A DNA stretch of 64,000 bases from Enoplolaimus lenunculus (lineage: Eukaryota; Nematoda; Enoplea; Enoplida; Thoracostomopsidae). Of the stretch, positions 12,270 through 24,900 are shown piece after piece. The stretch lies in the NCBI GenBank assembly GCA_030248215.1, contig JASANG010002204.1, positions 42,522 to 106,521 on the forward strand. The letters are read 5' to 3'. The number at the start of each line of letters is the position of its first letter. The stretch's first letter is position 1. The position numbers and the translations under genes are program-made. The notes under the pieces are model-generated. The model made no database searches and was not told the DNA's origin. It was given only the letters and a program-made list of their open reading frames with translations.

Positions 12270-15200
12270 TATTTTAAATTGAACACGAGGTTTACTATGT
12301 GACTATCCTTGAAAATGTTAATGCTTGTCGCGTTTGTTAGAAATTTATTTTGAATGTACACTTACTCCAGCATTTGTTAGATTGTCGAAATTAAATTTAA
12401 GCTAACTTTAGAACATTGAGTGACTAAGCCGGGATAACAATAAATGTACAATAATTTGCTCCAGGACTTTTCATTTGCGCTCAACGGTATCGTAATTGGT
12501 TGATTCAACCTTCCAACAATAAATTATTTTTGATGAAATATACCTTGTCTCGATATCAGAAGATTCTGATGCACCCGAACTTTCGGTGTGAAATCTGGTA
12601 TTCACAAAACTTCTAAATAATCATTATACCCTCGGAAAACAAAACGCTGGCAATTCAAATATTGGGCCATAGCTAGCCAATAGGGGGTCAAGAAGACTCC
12701 GTTTCTCTTGAAAAATTTTGCGTCTCTCTCCAGAAAATCTTCAAACTTGCTTGTAAGTCCGCTTAAAGTGAGCAGGCTACGAGCTTATCCCCTTACTCAT
12801 CATGAAAATTACATAGACTGCATTGGTGCAAATAGCTGGAAGCTGCTGTGCTTTGCAATTTACATTTTAGCACATTTTTATTTATTTGCAATCTTGTAAA
12901 GCAAATAGCCTACTGCAAATAATTGTCTTATTTAGATTTACAATTAACAATTTGTATTCACACTATCTCGAGGCAGAAACGGTTCAAGTGGCTTAATGGA
13001 ATGTGTGACCCCACTAAAGCGAGTCTTCCGTAGCTGAAATTAAGAAATGTGCAGTTTGTGTAGTAAATGTATTTCGAGAAGCTTGCAAATTTTGTCACCC
13101 CATCGGTTTGAGTATTCTGCAAACTCCATTAGTGCTAAATCAATGTAAACAATACATGGGTCAGCATTTGTTGTTTTGCGAAAACGTTCACTTAAAATGG
13201 AAATTTGTAGATTTAAAGTAAGGTTATTAATACAACTTATAACTGAAATTAATAGTTTCGCACTGTTTTATGTAAGGATGTTACAGAAAAGTGAAGGGCT
13301 CAATATGATTCTGCTTACGTTAGAATTAAGTTTATGTAAAATGCTTTGGCCCTGTCGACGTGGATCTTACTGTACAAATTCGTTTGTAGTTGGAAATTTA
13401 AACAAATTTATTTTGCAGTTGAGACTGTTTATTTCTATTAACGAAGTTATTTATAAATTGGATATAGAATTATTATTATTATTATGGTTATTATGATTAT
13501 TATTACTTTGCACTTTGTAGACAGAACAAGCAAATTTTTCCAAATGCTGTCTCAATGAAGAAATTCAAATTGTGCGTTTAACAAAATTTACTCTACATTC
13601 AAAGTGTCCAATTGTCACCAGGTCCATTAAGTGTAAATTTTACTTTGACAATAGGAAAATTCTCTAAATTTGTATTTACATACACCTATATATAATATAT
13701 AATTATGTATATTATAGTACACGTATATAGTAATATATACGAGACAATATAATTTTAAATATATATGTATATACTTTAATATACTATTGTTATAAAATGT
13801 CAAATAAATCTAAAGGAACTAGGAAGCACAGACACTCTCTTATATGTCTAAAGTAATTTGTTCATTGTAATTCGATGTATAATTTCCATTCATTCACTAT
13901 GTACTCTGGCTTTATGCAAGCAAAAGGTTTCCCAGGTCGATGTGAAAGCAAGTGTGGATAGAATAAAAGTGCACTTTGGAAGTCTCAGTTGAAATAGCAT
14001 TTACACAGCGTGTCAATTCTCAGCAGGAGAGTTGGTATATATACGCAATTATGGCTTCCATTGTTAATCGAGCATATTATAAAATGAATGGAATTGTACT
14101 CACTGCTGAAAATGGTTTCTAAATTAAGAATATGAAATTTTAACATTTACTGACTCAGTATGGTCGCAGAGAAACGTGCTATTGTTATCTTTAGCTTTTA
14201 GGGTTGAAATGGAATAATTTTGACTAGCAAATTATCTTAAATTTTCAGTGACAAGTGTTCGAGTGGCCAATTGCTAATTGAAATCGTGTTTAGTATTGCA
14301 AACAGTAAATTTTATTAGTGAAATTATGTTATTTTCATTTTGTGATTGTTGTGTTTTCTTTTTACTTTAGTTATGATTAGTTTAAAATAATAATCTGGCT
14401 TTAAATAGAATAAAATTCACGAGATAAAGGTAAGTGTCACATGCGTGCTTGTAACATTTTTTAATTAATAAATTAAACTACTGGGTAAGGGTTCAACCGT
14501 CAGTGCAGGGAAACTCTAAACGATATCTTGGAGAAATGTTTAATTGATCCACAGTTTTAAGATTTCGACACTGGAACATGTCGGAAACTTGCATATTTTA
14601 TGCAAAATGTTTGCTGCAAGGTCCAAAATTAGTAAGAATAAATAATACTTTCAAATGCGACATATAACCTAACTTATTGCTTCAACGACAGACTGGTTGT
14701 GGTGTTATACGTGAAGGCACAATTTGACCAAAGCTGTTCTAAATTGGCCTCCATCTACCGTTCAACCACGGGGACAGGGTTACAGTCGATGTTAAATTTA
14801 GCGAACCGGTTTATTATTTTAACAAACATTTTAAAAGAATTGCGCTATGTTGATAAAAGTTTCTTTTCTTCATGCAAGAAGTATTATTGTCGACATCTGG
14901 TATATGTTCCTCACTGTAGGGCGGTTGGCTGGAAGCAAGGGCGAAAATCCCTCAGTCTGAAAACTTATTATAGGTACTCAGACGTTTTAAGAACCAACAG
15001 CGTAGCTCGTGTATAATTGAATTTTTGAATGGCTTATACCCGAATAGTAGTAGTTAAGATGATTCATGCGGCAAGCAGTTTGTATACGACCATTTGAGAA
15101 TGATTACAATTTAAATAAAACATGTATATTGGCAGTTACTCATCGGAAATATTTAAAGTATTTCATATTAAAATTGACATATTTTGAGAGAAAACTCAAA

Positions 15201-15778
15201 ATAGTGGTGAAGTATACCTATGTTCTTAAAGCTGAAATAAAGTCTGAACCTTTTTGCCTTCGGTTCAGATATTTTATTTTACAGTGACACATTTGTACTT
15301 TTCACTTTTTCTGTTATATTTTTTGCTTCATGTGCACAGTGTTATTTTTAAAACGTATACTTAAATATTCTTAAAAATTATATTTTATAAAAAAACTTAT
15401 ACAATATTTTTTGAGGCGAGACTCATCGCCCATCTGCATACACGCGAAAGGCAACGGTACAAAATAACAAAGATTGTTAATATTCGAAATTCTACGACAA
15501 AAAGTCAAAGTAACAAAACTAAAGTAAAATTTCGAAGCGATTTAAAATCTAATTCAAAACATGTCTCTGTAACCTAGTCAATCGACAGCGCTATTTGTGT
15601 TCCGTAAACTAGAACATGAGCAATCACTGTGTTTATTTTATCGTACTCCCACTAAGGTCGAGGTAATTAAGGCAACCGTCTGGCTTCTTCTGAAGCGGGG
15701 TTTAATTCAATTTGTTGCCCTAATTTAAACGGGGTCATTCCTGTCATATGCTTATAAGTTTCTGGCGTAGAAAGTGTT
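12270..15778. other. intergenic, AT-rich, nothing supportable
   Basis: Contains an AT-rich stretch with TATA-like words at 13680-13790 and a short (ATT)n at 13466-13505. No exon structure I can defend. Confidence 0.5.
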
Positions 15779-15784
15779 ATTATT

Positions 15785-15865
<81 letters not shown>

Positions 15866-15890
15866 GATGATGATGATGATGATGATGATT
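15779..15890. repeat. compound (TTG)n(ATG)n microsatellite
   Basis: About 26 TTG/TGT triplets run into about 8 ATG triplets with no interruption. Poly-Leu, poly-Ser or poly-Thr open frames here are products of the repeat. Confidence 0.97.
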
Positions 15891-16554
15891 GTTTCGGTGC
15901 AGACACAAATTATAATCAGGAACGATGGTTCACTAGTTTTACAATTCAGTAGACTGAAATTAGTTTAAGGTTAATTGTTCAGGCTATGTATTATTAACAG
16001 CTGATTGAGAAAAACTCGGGCATGTTGACAGTAAACTCAGTTGTGCGCACGTCTAATTGTTTTGCTTTATAGTCACAATTGTGGGCGCCTCCAGCATTTT
16101 GGTTCGGAGATCGTCATGACCATTGACTTACTGTATATGTTTGCGTGCAAGTCAATGTGTATCAGCTGACTTTTGGTTGTTAACAAAAATAAATTTGTCG
16201 AGTCGCCAAGCAAAAAAAATCATACTTATAAACGTTCACACAATACGAAGTGCATCACTTAATTTTTTAGACGGCGTTAAAAGAGTAGTGTTCGAAAAGT
16301 TGTCATATCTGTCTCGGCAAATTTCGCTCGTGCCCTCTACCAATTATTTCTTGTTGTAGGTACTGTTTTGATCTCTACCGTATTTGCACATAAGCGACCA
16401 GCAAATTTTCATATGGAACGCTGTGAAGGCGTAAGCTATGTTTGGACTAATAAACAAGGGCGTGGTCATAATTTTATTTCGGGCGAAGAGAACCTTGTGC
16501 AAGAATGTTTGACCTCCAGGGAGAGTGTAAAGTTATTCTCAACAAGAGGTGTAA

Positions 16555-16925
16555 AAGTGGGTAAAGTTTTCTTACCCGCGCTGCACTATACCCGCCGAAA
16601 CCTTATTTTTTACCTGCTGTTAAACCGCGCAAAATTCCTTTACCGTTACCCGCCTTTACCCACCTTTGTTTTTCTTTAGCGTTCAATGCAATTGTGTAAT
16701 TGGTGCATTGATGGTACTCGTTACTTTTTTAACTGATATGGTAAAAACAGTTTAAAAATTCAAGTTTTTCTGCATCATCTGGTTTCAAGTTTGTTATAGA
16801 AACTTTAAGCGGCTAAAGATTAGCAAATTTTTACCCGCACTTTGAAAATCTTTAACCGCGAATATTCCCGCTTCAAAATTTTCTTGCCCGATCCGCGTTG
16901 TCTCGCGGGTAGCGTGAAGCTCTGT
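16555..16925. mobile_element. probable MITE with GCGGGTA-type ends
   Basis: Words of the type TACCCGC and GCGGGTA recur at both ends in opposite orientation (AAGTGGGTAAAGTTTTCTTACCCGC at left; CCGCGTTGTCTCGCGGGTAG at right), framing diverged sequence. Ends and target duplication cannot be set precisely. Confidence 0.35.
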
Positions 16926-17581
16926 TCTTAACCCTGTCAAAAGTGCTTTGTTTACTTTCTCTAGATATTTCAGGTGGTGGTACATTCATTCATACTCGTC
17001 ACCCTGTTTTCGCCCCTGTTAAGTCAACACCGTTTGATCCACATGTATAAAAACAAGAACAAAGAGATGCCTCATGGAACACAGTTTTGTAGTACCCGAG
17101 GCTACCGTGTTTGTATTATACGCCGCGTAATATCTATAGTCAGAACAAGGTCTACTGATCTGTCCTTGGCTGGTTTTGAGGTTCTATATATGCGGTTTCA
17201 TAGCGTAGCGGCGGGACATCCTTTCCGTTCAAATGAACGCAATGCCTGTAAGACGTAGCCGGCACGGGGGTGGGCTGAATATGTTTGTAAAATATTTATA
17301 CACTGTGGGAAGTGGCAATAGATTCGTGTTGCAATAGATTTGTTTCAAAAAAGTAGCTGAAAGAAAATTTTTTGACGGTGTTTTTCGCTTTGTATCCCCG
17401 CCAAAAGGACCGCATTCGGTTCAGCGTTGATACAGCTGCATGGATGGAATGTAGCAAGGCATTCTTCTGGTTAAACCATTTGTAAGAGGGATGTGGGTCT
17501 ACTTGGTTTATGAAAGTAATTGATAGCTTAGGAAGCTTCAAAAATACGCTGTTAATTTGATTTTTAACGTTGTGAATATGA

Positions 17582-17612
17582 TTTAGGTTTAGGCTTTGGC
17601 TTAGGCTTATTC
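17582..17612 (-). repeat. short TTAGG(C/T) hexamer fragment
   Basis: GATTTAGGTTTAGGCTTTGG then CTTAGGCTTATT: a few degenerate copies of the same hexamer that fills the MITE interior, here in reverse orientation. Similar remnants lie near 19240-19290, 31430-31495, 36262-36330 and 41450-41480. Confidence 0.6.
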
Positions 17613-18319
17613 AAACGCGTTGGCGCAATTTGTTAGCTATGTCGCCGATTATTGTGGAGTGTTCTTTACTGTATTACGAAATTCGGCTAATTTTTATCAT
17701 ATAATATTATGTCGTTATATTATATCCTCAGTGTTGTATTTGCTTTGACTGAGGGTTTTGTAGGTTGCTTTTGGCTTTTTCTAAGTCCCATTGTATTTTT
17801 TATTTCCTGCTCTGAAATTCTGTGATCTGGTGACGATTTAAAACGAATACAACGGGCTCAGCTATCAGTTGTTTTGTTCAAATTTAGGGAACACGGGTAG
17901 TTTTTATAAATAAATGTATTGGATCATTTGAAGTTTCCGTTGTGTAACTAAGGGTTGCTATAATTCATGCTTCGGCATATATTTCAATATGTTTCGTTTA
18001 AGCATTGTTACATTTCAAGTTGCAGTCGTTTAGATTGTTTTTGTAGCAAGCTAGCTATCAGTTTGTTGTGTAACAGAATGAGGATTACATGCTTGAGAGG
18101 GTCAAAATATTTTCAAAGAAACTTTGGCTATGAGTCTGATTCTGGGAAAGTAATGATTTTAAAATTTTTAAAAAATTAAAATTATTTTAAATGGAAAACG
18201 GCTCAGTATAATCCAGTTCTTATCCCGGCGAAGAATGCCACATGTGGATCAGTTTTTATTTCAACCAAAAGTGCAAAAAGTTAGCCGTTCGATTCATTCT
18301 CGCTACCGTCATGACCACA

Positions 18320-18637
18320 AACCTAATAACGTGGCGCCTGTGTGAGAAAAAAACGCAATATTTTGAATGTTATTTTCAAAAAACTTGCGACTTTTCTCAG
18401 CAAAATATTACTAAAAATGGTTTCACAGGATCACACACACACCGCATATTCCGCGCAACCAAACTAATATTATTCCCTACAAACCTTAACGTGGAGCCTG
18501 TGTGAGAAAAAAACGCAATATTTTGAATGTTATTTTCAAAAAACTTGTGACTTCTCAGCAAAATATTACTAAAAATGGTTTCACAGGATCACACACACCG
18601 CATATTCCGCGCAACCAAACTAATATTATTCCCTGTG
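18320..18637. repeat. tandem duplication, about 160-bp unit
   Basis: From AAACCTAATAACGTGGCGCC to ATTATTCCCT, the block is repeated immediately (second copy from 18480) with few differences, including a short CA-run difference and one small deletion. Confidence 0.93.
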
Positions 18638-18639
18638 GG

Positions 18640-21521
18640 TCGAAAAAGTTCAAAAATAATCGATTTTGATGACTTTCAAAACGGTTTCTACCCGCAATTT
18701 TATCAGATAAAACTCATGACTGGGGGAGCTTTCTCATTTTTCGCACTGTTGTATTTTGTCCCGCAGGCGCTGATAAAGGACCGAAAAGTAATACAACCCT
18801 GGCGGTTGGCGCGTACCAGATGAATACTCAAACAAAACTTGTATGGCTTAGCAGGTGTCTAATCCGTGTAAGCCATCCACTCACAACTGATACTCCATTA
18901 TATAACTTTTCCTATTGCCATCAATACTGCACCTGCAAGTCGTCAAAGTAACAACGCTTTGAAAGAACCTGTATCTGTATTTCCAAATATGTGTTCCACT
19001 TATCACCGGTTAGAAATATCAGACGGCAGGCAAACTGAATGCAAAAATCTACTGGACGTTAAAGCCCGTAATTCGCTGTTTCTAAATTTACAAGAACAAA
19101 CACCAGTTACACGCAGCTTAGAATACAGCTGTACAAACGCCTTGGCATAGACTTCAACATAACCACTCTCACCCATGTCAATAGTATATGATCTGCTCAT
19201 TAGGAGACAGGGAGTCCACTTCTTTTAAAGATTAGAAGGTTAAGATTATAGTAAGGTTTTAAGTCTACATTTAGGCTTAAAGTTAGGCTAATGTCTTGGG
19301 GGCAGACTCTTATTGTTAACAGGAACCCAAATGATTAATGACAAAACAACGGAACTGACAGCTTTGGGTGGGGGTTAAGTTATATAAATGGGCCTACGTT
19401 GGTGTTATACCGAAACTAATCGTCACATTCGGGCGATAGTCCATTAAATAGAACCGTTTCGATTCTTTTCACAATGATTTGGGCTGCCTGTAAAACCTGT
19501 CACCTAGCGGTAATTATCGTATTGTTTCGCTGGTTGAAATTTGCTATTATTCTAATACCGGGTTACGCAGAACAGAACTGTGCTATATTGAATGGTATGG
19601 GTGTCCAGTGTAGCCGGCCATGGACATGTTCTTCATAGCAAAACTCTGAACTGCAATAAAATTCGGTTGTCATGAAATGTGGTTTCTTTACAATTTGTTA
19701 CGTGATAATATATATTGCAGTAAGATTGCATGGTATTTATTATGGATGTCATAGTGGTTTTCGGTTTGCGACGCATATATGTTTCTGTGATAAGTTGATA
19801 ACATGTCGCTTTGATCACAACTGCAACAAGATAAATAATAGTAGAAAATAAAAATGCACCGCGTGATCAGAATTTTTCTGTAGGGGAAAAACTTTTTGTG
19901 TTCCGAAATATTTGACAATAATTTTTTTGATGTTTGAAGATTGGCTGATTGCGCCGAAAATGTAAAATTTTCCAAGTCATGTTGCAAACTCGCCGTATTT
20001 GACACTTTATTTGTTTAGAAAATACATTGTGAGCTTCAGATGAACGATTTGTATCGCAAAATTTTCAGCACAGCAGGGACGATTGCAGCGACATTTCCTG
20101 TCGCTCCTGGATCTGTCACTCCAATAGACTGAAGTCTTATTAGTTGCATCACTGTTTCAAAAAGAAAATATAACATGATTATAGAAGGAAAACTTTTTCA
20201 ATCAAACTAATTGCTTATATATGAAGCCAATATTCATTTGTTACGCAACGAAAGATTCTCTGTTTTCAGCGTTGTTGTATTTTCATTGTGATAATGGAAA
20301 CAAATCATTTTAGCTTACGTAGATCAATATTGTATGGGTTCTGGCCAGAGGCAGTAACATTGCCATAAGTTTATGGATTTTATTAGCAGCCAACCGCCAC
20401 CCACCACTGGTAACTTTAACGCTATTTCCGTTAAATCAGAGCGACAATATGCCACAATCCTTGGTCAAGTTGTGCCCGATGTTTCCAAACCGCTCGACGG
20501 CATTATCTGAATCCAATCACACTCCGGAATTCTTCGAAACCACCGATGGCCAAACGTATAGGTTCCCTCGGCTACCCTCAGTATTTCACCACCCTTCTTA
20601 AGTTTGGACTAATGAGGAAAGTTTAGCTAGCGAAAATTTTATAAAAACAAATTGAAGCAACCAAACATTTGACAACTCTTGAAACTGTATTGAAATTCAC
20701 AATTTGGATTTTATTTTAACTGCACATGCCTCATCGCCAAATTCCGTTCCGACAAAAATTGTTAATATTCCGCTTGGCATGTTTAACCTTCGGATGCACC
20801 TTGTCATTCACTATTAACAAAGTTATTTTGACATAAACCCGTTATGAACTTGAAACATAAAATCCTGCCCACGAACGTTAGCTTGTAACAGTATCTTTCG
20901 TGTTCGAAATGACGCTCTGTGTGTTGGTGAGGTATTTATGGCGTGAAAATGGCACTAAAATTACGCTCACAGGCCTATTTTACTTCATTTTACGCACCAA
21001 TGCCTAAATATAATATACCTGTGTATGTCTGTGCCTTTCTATGCCTGGAAAAGTTTACCTTGCGCCCGCGAGGTAAAATGCTTTTAGCAGTAGCACCAGC
21101 AGCGCTTGAAATCTATTTCAAAACTAACAACAACTGCTCTCATAATTGGTTCTGAAGTGCTGTTGTTTATGGTGAATAGTTTGCCCTGCTATGGCATTAT
21201 AATTTAAAAGTTGTCATTTTGGCTGGTACGTACCTAATGGTTATCAGAAATGATGGCGGTTAGCTTATGAACAGGACCTTAGACAACTCAACATGTTTCA
21301 GAGGAGCTAAAGAATTTTAAGGACTGACATGTAAGCATTTTTAATAGGGGCTCAGCGCAATCTCTTGCCCCATGCGGCAACGGGCCTGTAATTATTTAGG
21401 CTTAATCGACTATTTGAGTCTTGATTTACAAGAGGAGTGAGACTTAATTTGGTGGTTAGCATTCGGCCTCGATTTAATCCGTGCGTCACAGAGATATGAA
21501 ATAAGTTTAAATTTAATGGCC
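18640..21521. other. intergenic, nothing supportable
   Basis: No motif-bearing frames. A decayed hexamer remnant lies at about 19240-19290. Confidence 0.5.
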
Positions 21522-21969
21522 AAAGCGTAGTTCAGAACCTCTGCAATGGATCATTTTTTATTAATTCATCGTAACCAAAACTTCAACTTTTCAATATACT
21601 AATGCATTAAGTACCGTGGGAATTTAGCAAACTTTCACATTCTCACTACTGCAAAACTGATGTTAAAGTAGTTAAAGCCAAGAATGGAACGCGAATTACG
21701 TCATGCGGGTGTCACTTGAACGAGTTTTAGAAACCACGGAAGCAAAAAGCATAGTTCAGAACCTCTGCAATGGATCATTTTTTTATTAATTCATCCTAAC
21801 CAAAACTTCAACTTTTCAATATACTAAATGCATTAAGTACCGTGAGAATTTAGCAAACTTTCACATTCCCACTACTGCAAAACTGATGTTAAAGTAGTTA
21901 AAGCCAAGAATGGAACGCGAATTACGTCATGCGGGCGTCACTTAAACGAGTTTTAGAAACCACGGAAGC
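21522..21969. repeat. tandem duplication, 224-bp unit
   Basis: The unit from AAAGCGTAGTTCAGAACCTC to CCACGGAAGC is followed at 21746 by a second copy with few substitutions and single-base indels. Spacing of matched words is 224 bp. Confidence 0.95.
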
Positions 21970-24900
21970 AAGCGGATAAATCTTTTCATGTTATGTGGCT
22001 ATATCTGTGACCCCTCCAAAAATATAGGTAAATCCAGCCTGTGTATAGCTTCGTTGTCCACCGTGCATGAAATCAATAGAATTTGATCATCAGCTGATAC
22101 ACAGCTTCACTTTATAACCCATAGATACAGAGATTTTAATCAAAGAGATTGTGCCTTGGGAACCAGGCTGACGCTGGAAACTGTTTAACGGTGAATGTTA
22201 TGGTCATTTTGGTAGCTTGCCAGCTGTATGCCTTAAATTATACATCAGATACGGCATGGTACAGATTAACTGGTTCCAGTGCAAGTAAAATGCCATTTGA
22301 TTTGCAGGTGTAATGTTTGTTATCAAATTCATTTCAATAGTTTAAAAATTTTCAATTTTTTTGCTTACATTTCACAAAAGTAGTAATTGTTAAATTTTCT
22401 CGGGTAATTTTTCAAAAACTCGCTGAGTCAACGATGGATGTTTAATTTTTTTCGCAACAATGCGAATCCTGTTTAGCATTTTTATTCCAACAATGAATGT
22501 GGAATGCAAATTCAAGATAAGTTAAAGTTGTTCCGCAAACATATCAACGAAAGCTTTGACTTTAACAGCATAACTTAACTTCGCCTCGCAGAACAATCGT
22601 GGTTAGAGTGTAAATTTCAAACAGTTTGCCTATCGTCAACGGCTTTGATGAAACCGAAAAATTTAGTTTCAATTTTGTCGCCTCTGGCAATTTTTATGTC
22701 CTGCTGCGTTCATGTTTCTTTTAGTCCATTTGAAACAGGTAAATCTTAGGATTTGAATATTTGTTAAAACATTACAGTAGCTGAAGGGCTATTTTTAATC
22801 ATATACTGCAAGAAATGACTATATTTTCGTAAACAAATTATTAATCTTAACGAAAAAGCACTTGGCAGAAAAAATTATTGGGAGGCCTGTGCACCCGCTA
22901 AAACAGCTCCCGGGATGTTATTACAATGACCGTTCCGGAAATTTTTGAAAAGGATGTCGCGCCAGATATAATAGCGGAATAAATTGCCGAGTGAAGCGAA
23001 CAAAAAAGTAAACACTATTGTACTATAAAATTTTGGTTTTGTACCTGTTGGTGGGAAGACGCAGGGATAGCCCCCCTTGGATCCGGCGGCGAGCGATAAG
23101 CATTTTATGTTCTACTGTAGTCTTTGTGTTTGTGTGCCAGGTTGGTTGCACAACCACGCACATTGAACCTTTGAAAGCAAATGCTTTTCAATGCCGAAAC
23201 TTATCAAAATACCCCGTGGCTTTAGATAGAATTCTATTGGGACAAGTGAGAGAAAATAGAAGCAAAATACGGTTTATAATGAAATCGGCTTTAGCTTTAT
23301 TATATTATTAGTTCACGGCAGTAATTGGCGGGGGAATCTCAAAATGTCACTCCCCTTCTTTAAGTATTTTTATTCAGATTACTTTATTTGTGCTACAACC
23401 ATTGTAAATACCGTTCAGGTTATAGACCTATAGTTACTTCGTAAAAGGATATATTTCAAAGTCCAACAATCCCCTCAATGTTTTCACTAGAACTGCGTTA
23501 ACATTTGATGTGAATACTTTCTATTAATATTGTGGTTTAAGTTTTGTGCTTGCTGTGAAGGGCTTGTGGCAAAATTTTTTTCTAGTATTATTAATATCCT
23601 GCTGTGGTTATGAATAAATTTTGGCAAAGCTAATGTTACTTAATGAAATATGCTTGAAGGTACTGGTTTCCGAGTGTTCGGCGAGTCGGAAATAAAAACA
23701 GAAAAATATAATTTGTGAAATTTTGCTAACTGTGTGCACTGAGTTTAGCAGCGTAATCTAGCGAGCAGATCTTGAATAGTTGCGATGGCCGATATAGTTT
23801 TAAGTTAAATTAGTCTTTGAATCTTGCTAAATTTTTTCCTCTAAATTTCTACCCATTGCTAAAGCCTAAGCGTTATTTGAACGCCCAGCTGTGAAAGAAC
23901 ATGGATTAACAACGGTAAATTTAATATAGAAATTTAATTTTAGCGAACACAACCGGATGATAACACCTCCAGCTAAGTCAGAAAGTGACCTTCATTTCAG
24001 TTACAATTTTTGGCAAAATTTCCGACAATTCCGATTGACATTATCCGGTTGCAGCCTTGATAAATGCATAATTGCGATCATCGTCATTTTTGGTTATTCG
24101 CTTTTACAAACGTTATTGCGATTATGAGTGTTTTTCAATACGTCGATTGAGTTAAGTAAATCGGTTGCAAATACGTTGTTTACAACAGGCGCGCACCCAC
24201 AGGTTGGAGTTTACTTAAGGCCAAGCCAAATGGAACATTTGTGCTCTCGCACACTCTTAGATTAGTATAAGGCCTCAGCATGGGGTACGTCTTGTCAACT
24301 GAACACTGTTTATTTCTTTGAAATTCATCAAGACTACGTCTTTAAACCTGCGTTTACAACATTTCCTGTTTTCTGTTCATCTCTGTGTGGTGTTACCACT
24401 TACTGTGATATGGTAAGCCCCGCTTCCCCAGGCTGGCACCAGACGTTATCCAACGGGCAATTGCTCGCATTAACTTAGCCACGTTTTAAAATTATAACAA
24501 AGTTTTTTGGTGCTTAATGCAGGAAATGAACCAAAATTTCAAGTTGGTTGTAAATCCATTTTGTCTCCAAGCTGGATGTCCATTAAGTAGTGCAGTTAAG
24601 TGCACGTGTTTCTTGGACAATTTATCCGGCTACGGTATGAAATGAGAGAGCAAAACGATGTGAACACTTAGCCAATCTCAATAGTTTAGTAATCGAGCAG
24701 CATTGAATAGATTATCCCTGTCCATTTTTTAATTCGGAAAATTTTGCTTTAATATGGCACGGAAAATTTTACGAAAAACTTGTAGGTTATTTACGTTTAC
24801 ATTACAAATTTCTAAAATTGCATTTGGCTTTTAACTCACTGCGCTTGCAAGGTTTTCGCAGCGATATATAGTGCACCCCTGCTTATGTGTACATTCTTGT

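Noticed and set aside
15667-15968. Poly-Thr and poly-Leu open frames
   Set aside because: Both come from the (TTG)n(ATG)n microsatellite.
16974-17258. 94-codon open frame with a hydrophobic start
   Set aside because: No motif, composition unlike a secreted protein after the first residues, and no neighbouring exon.
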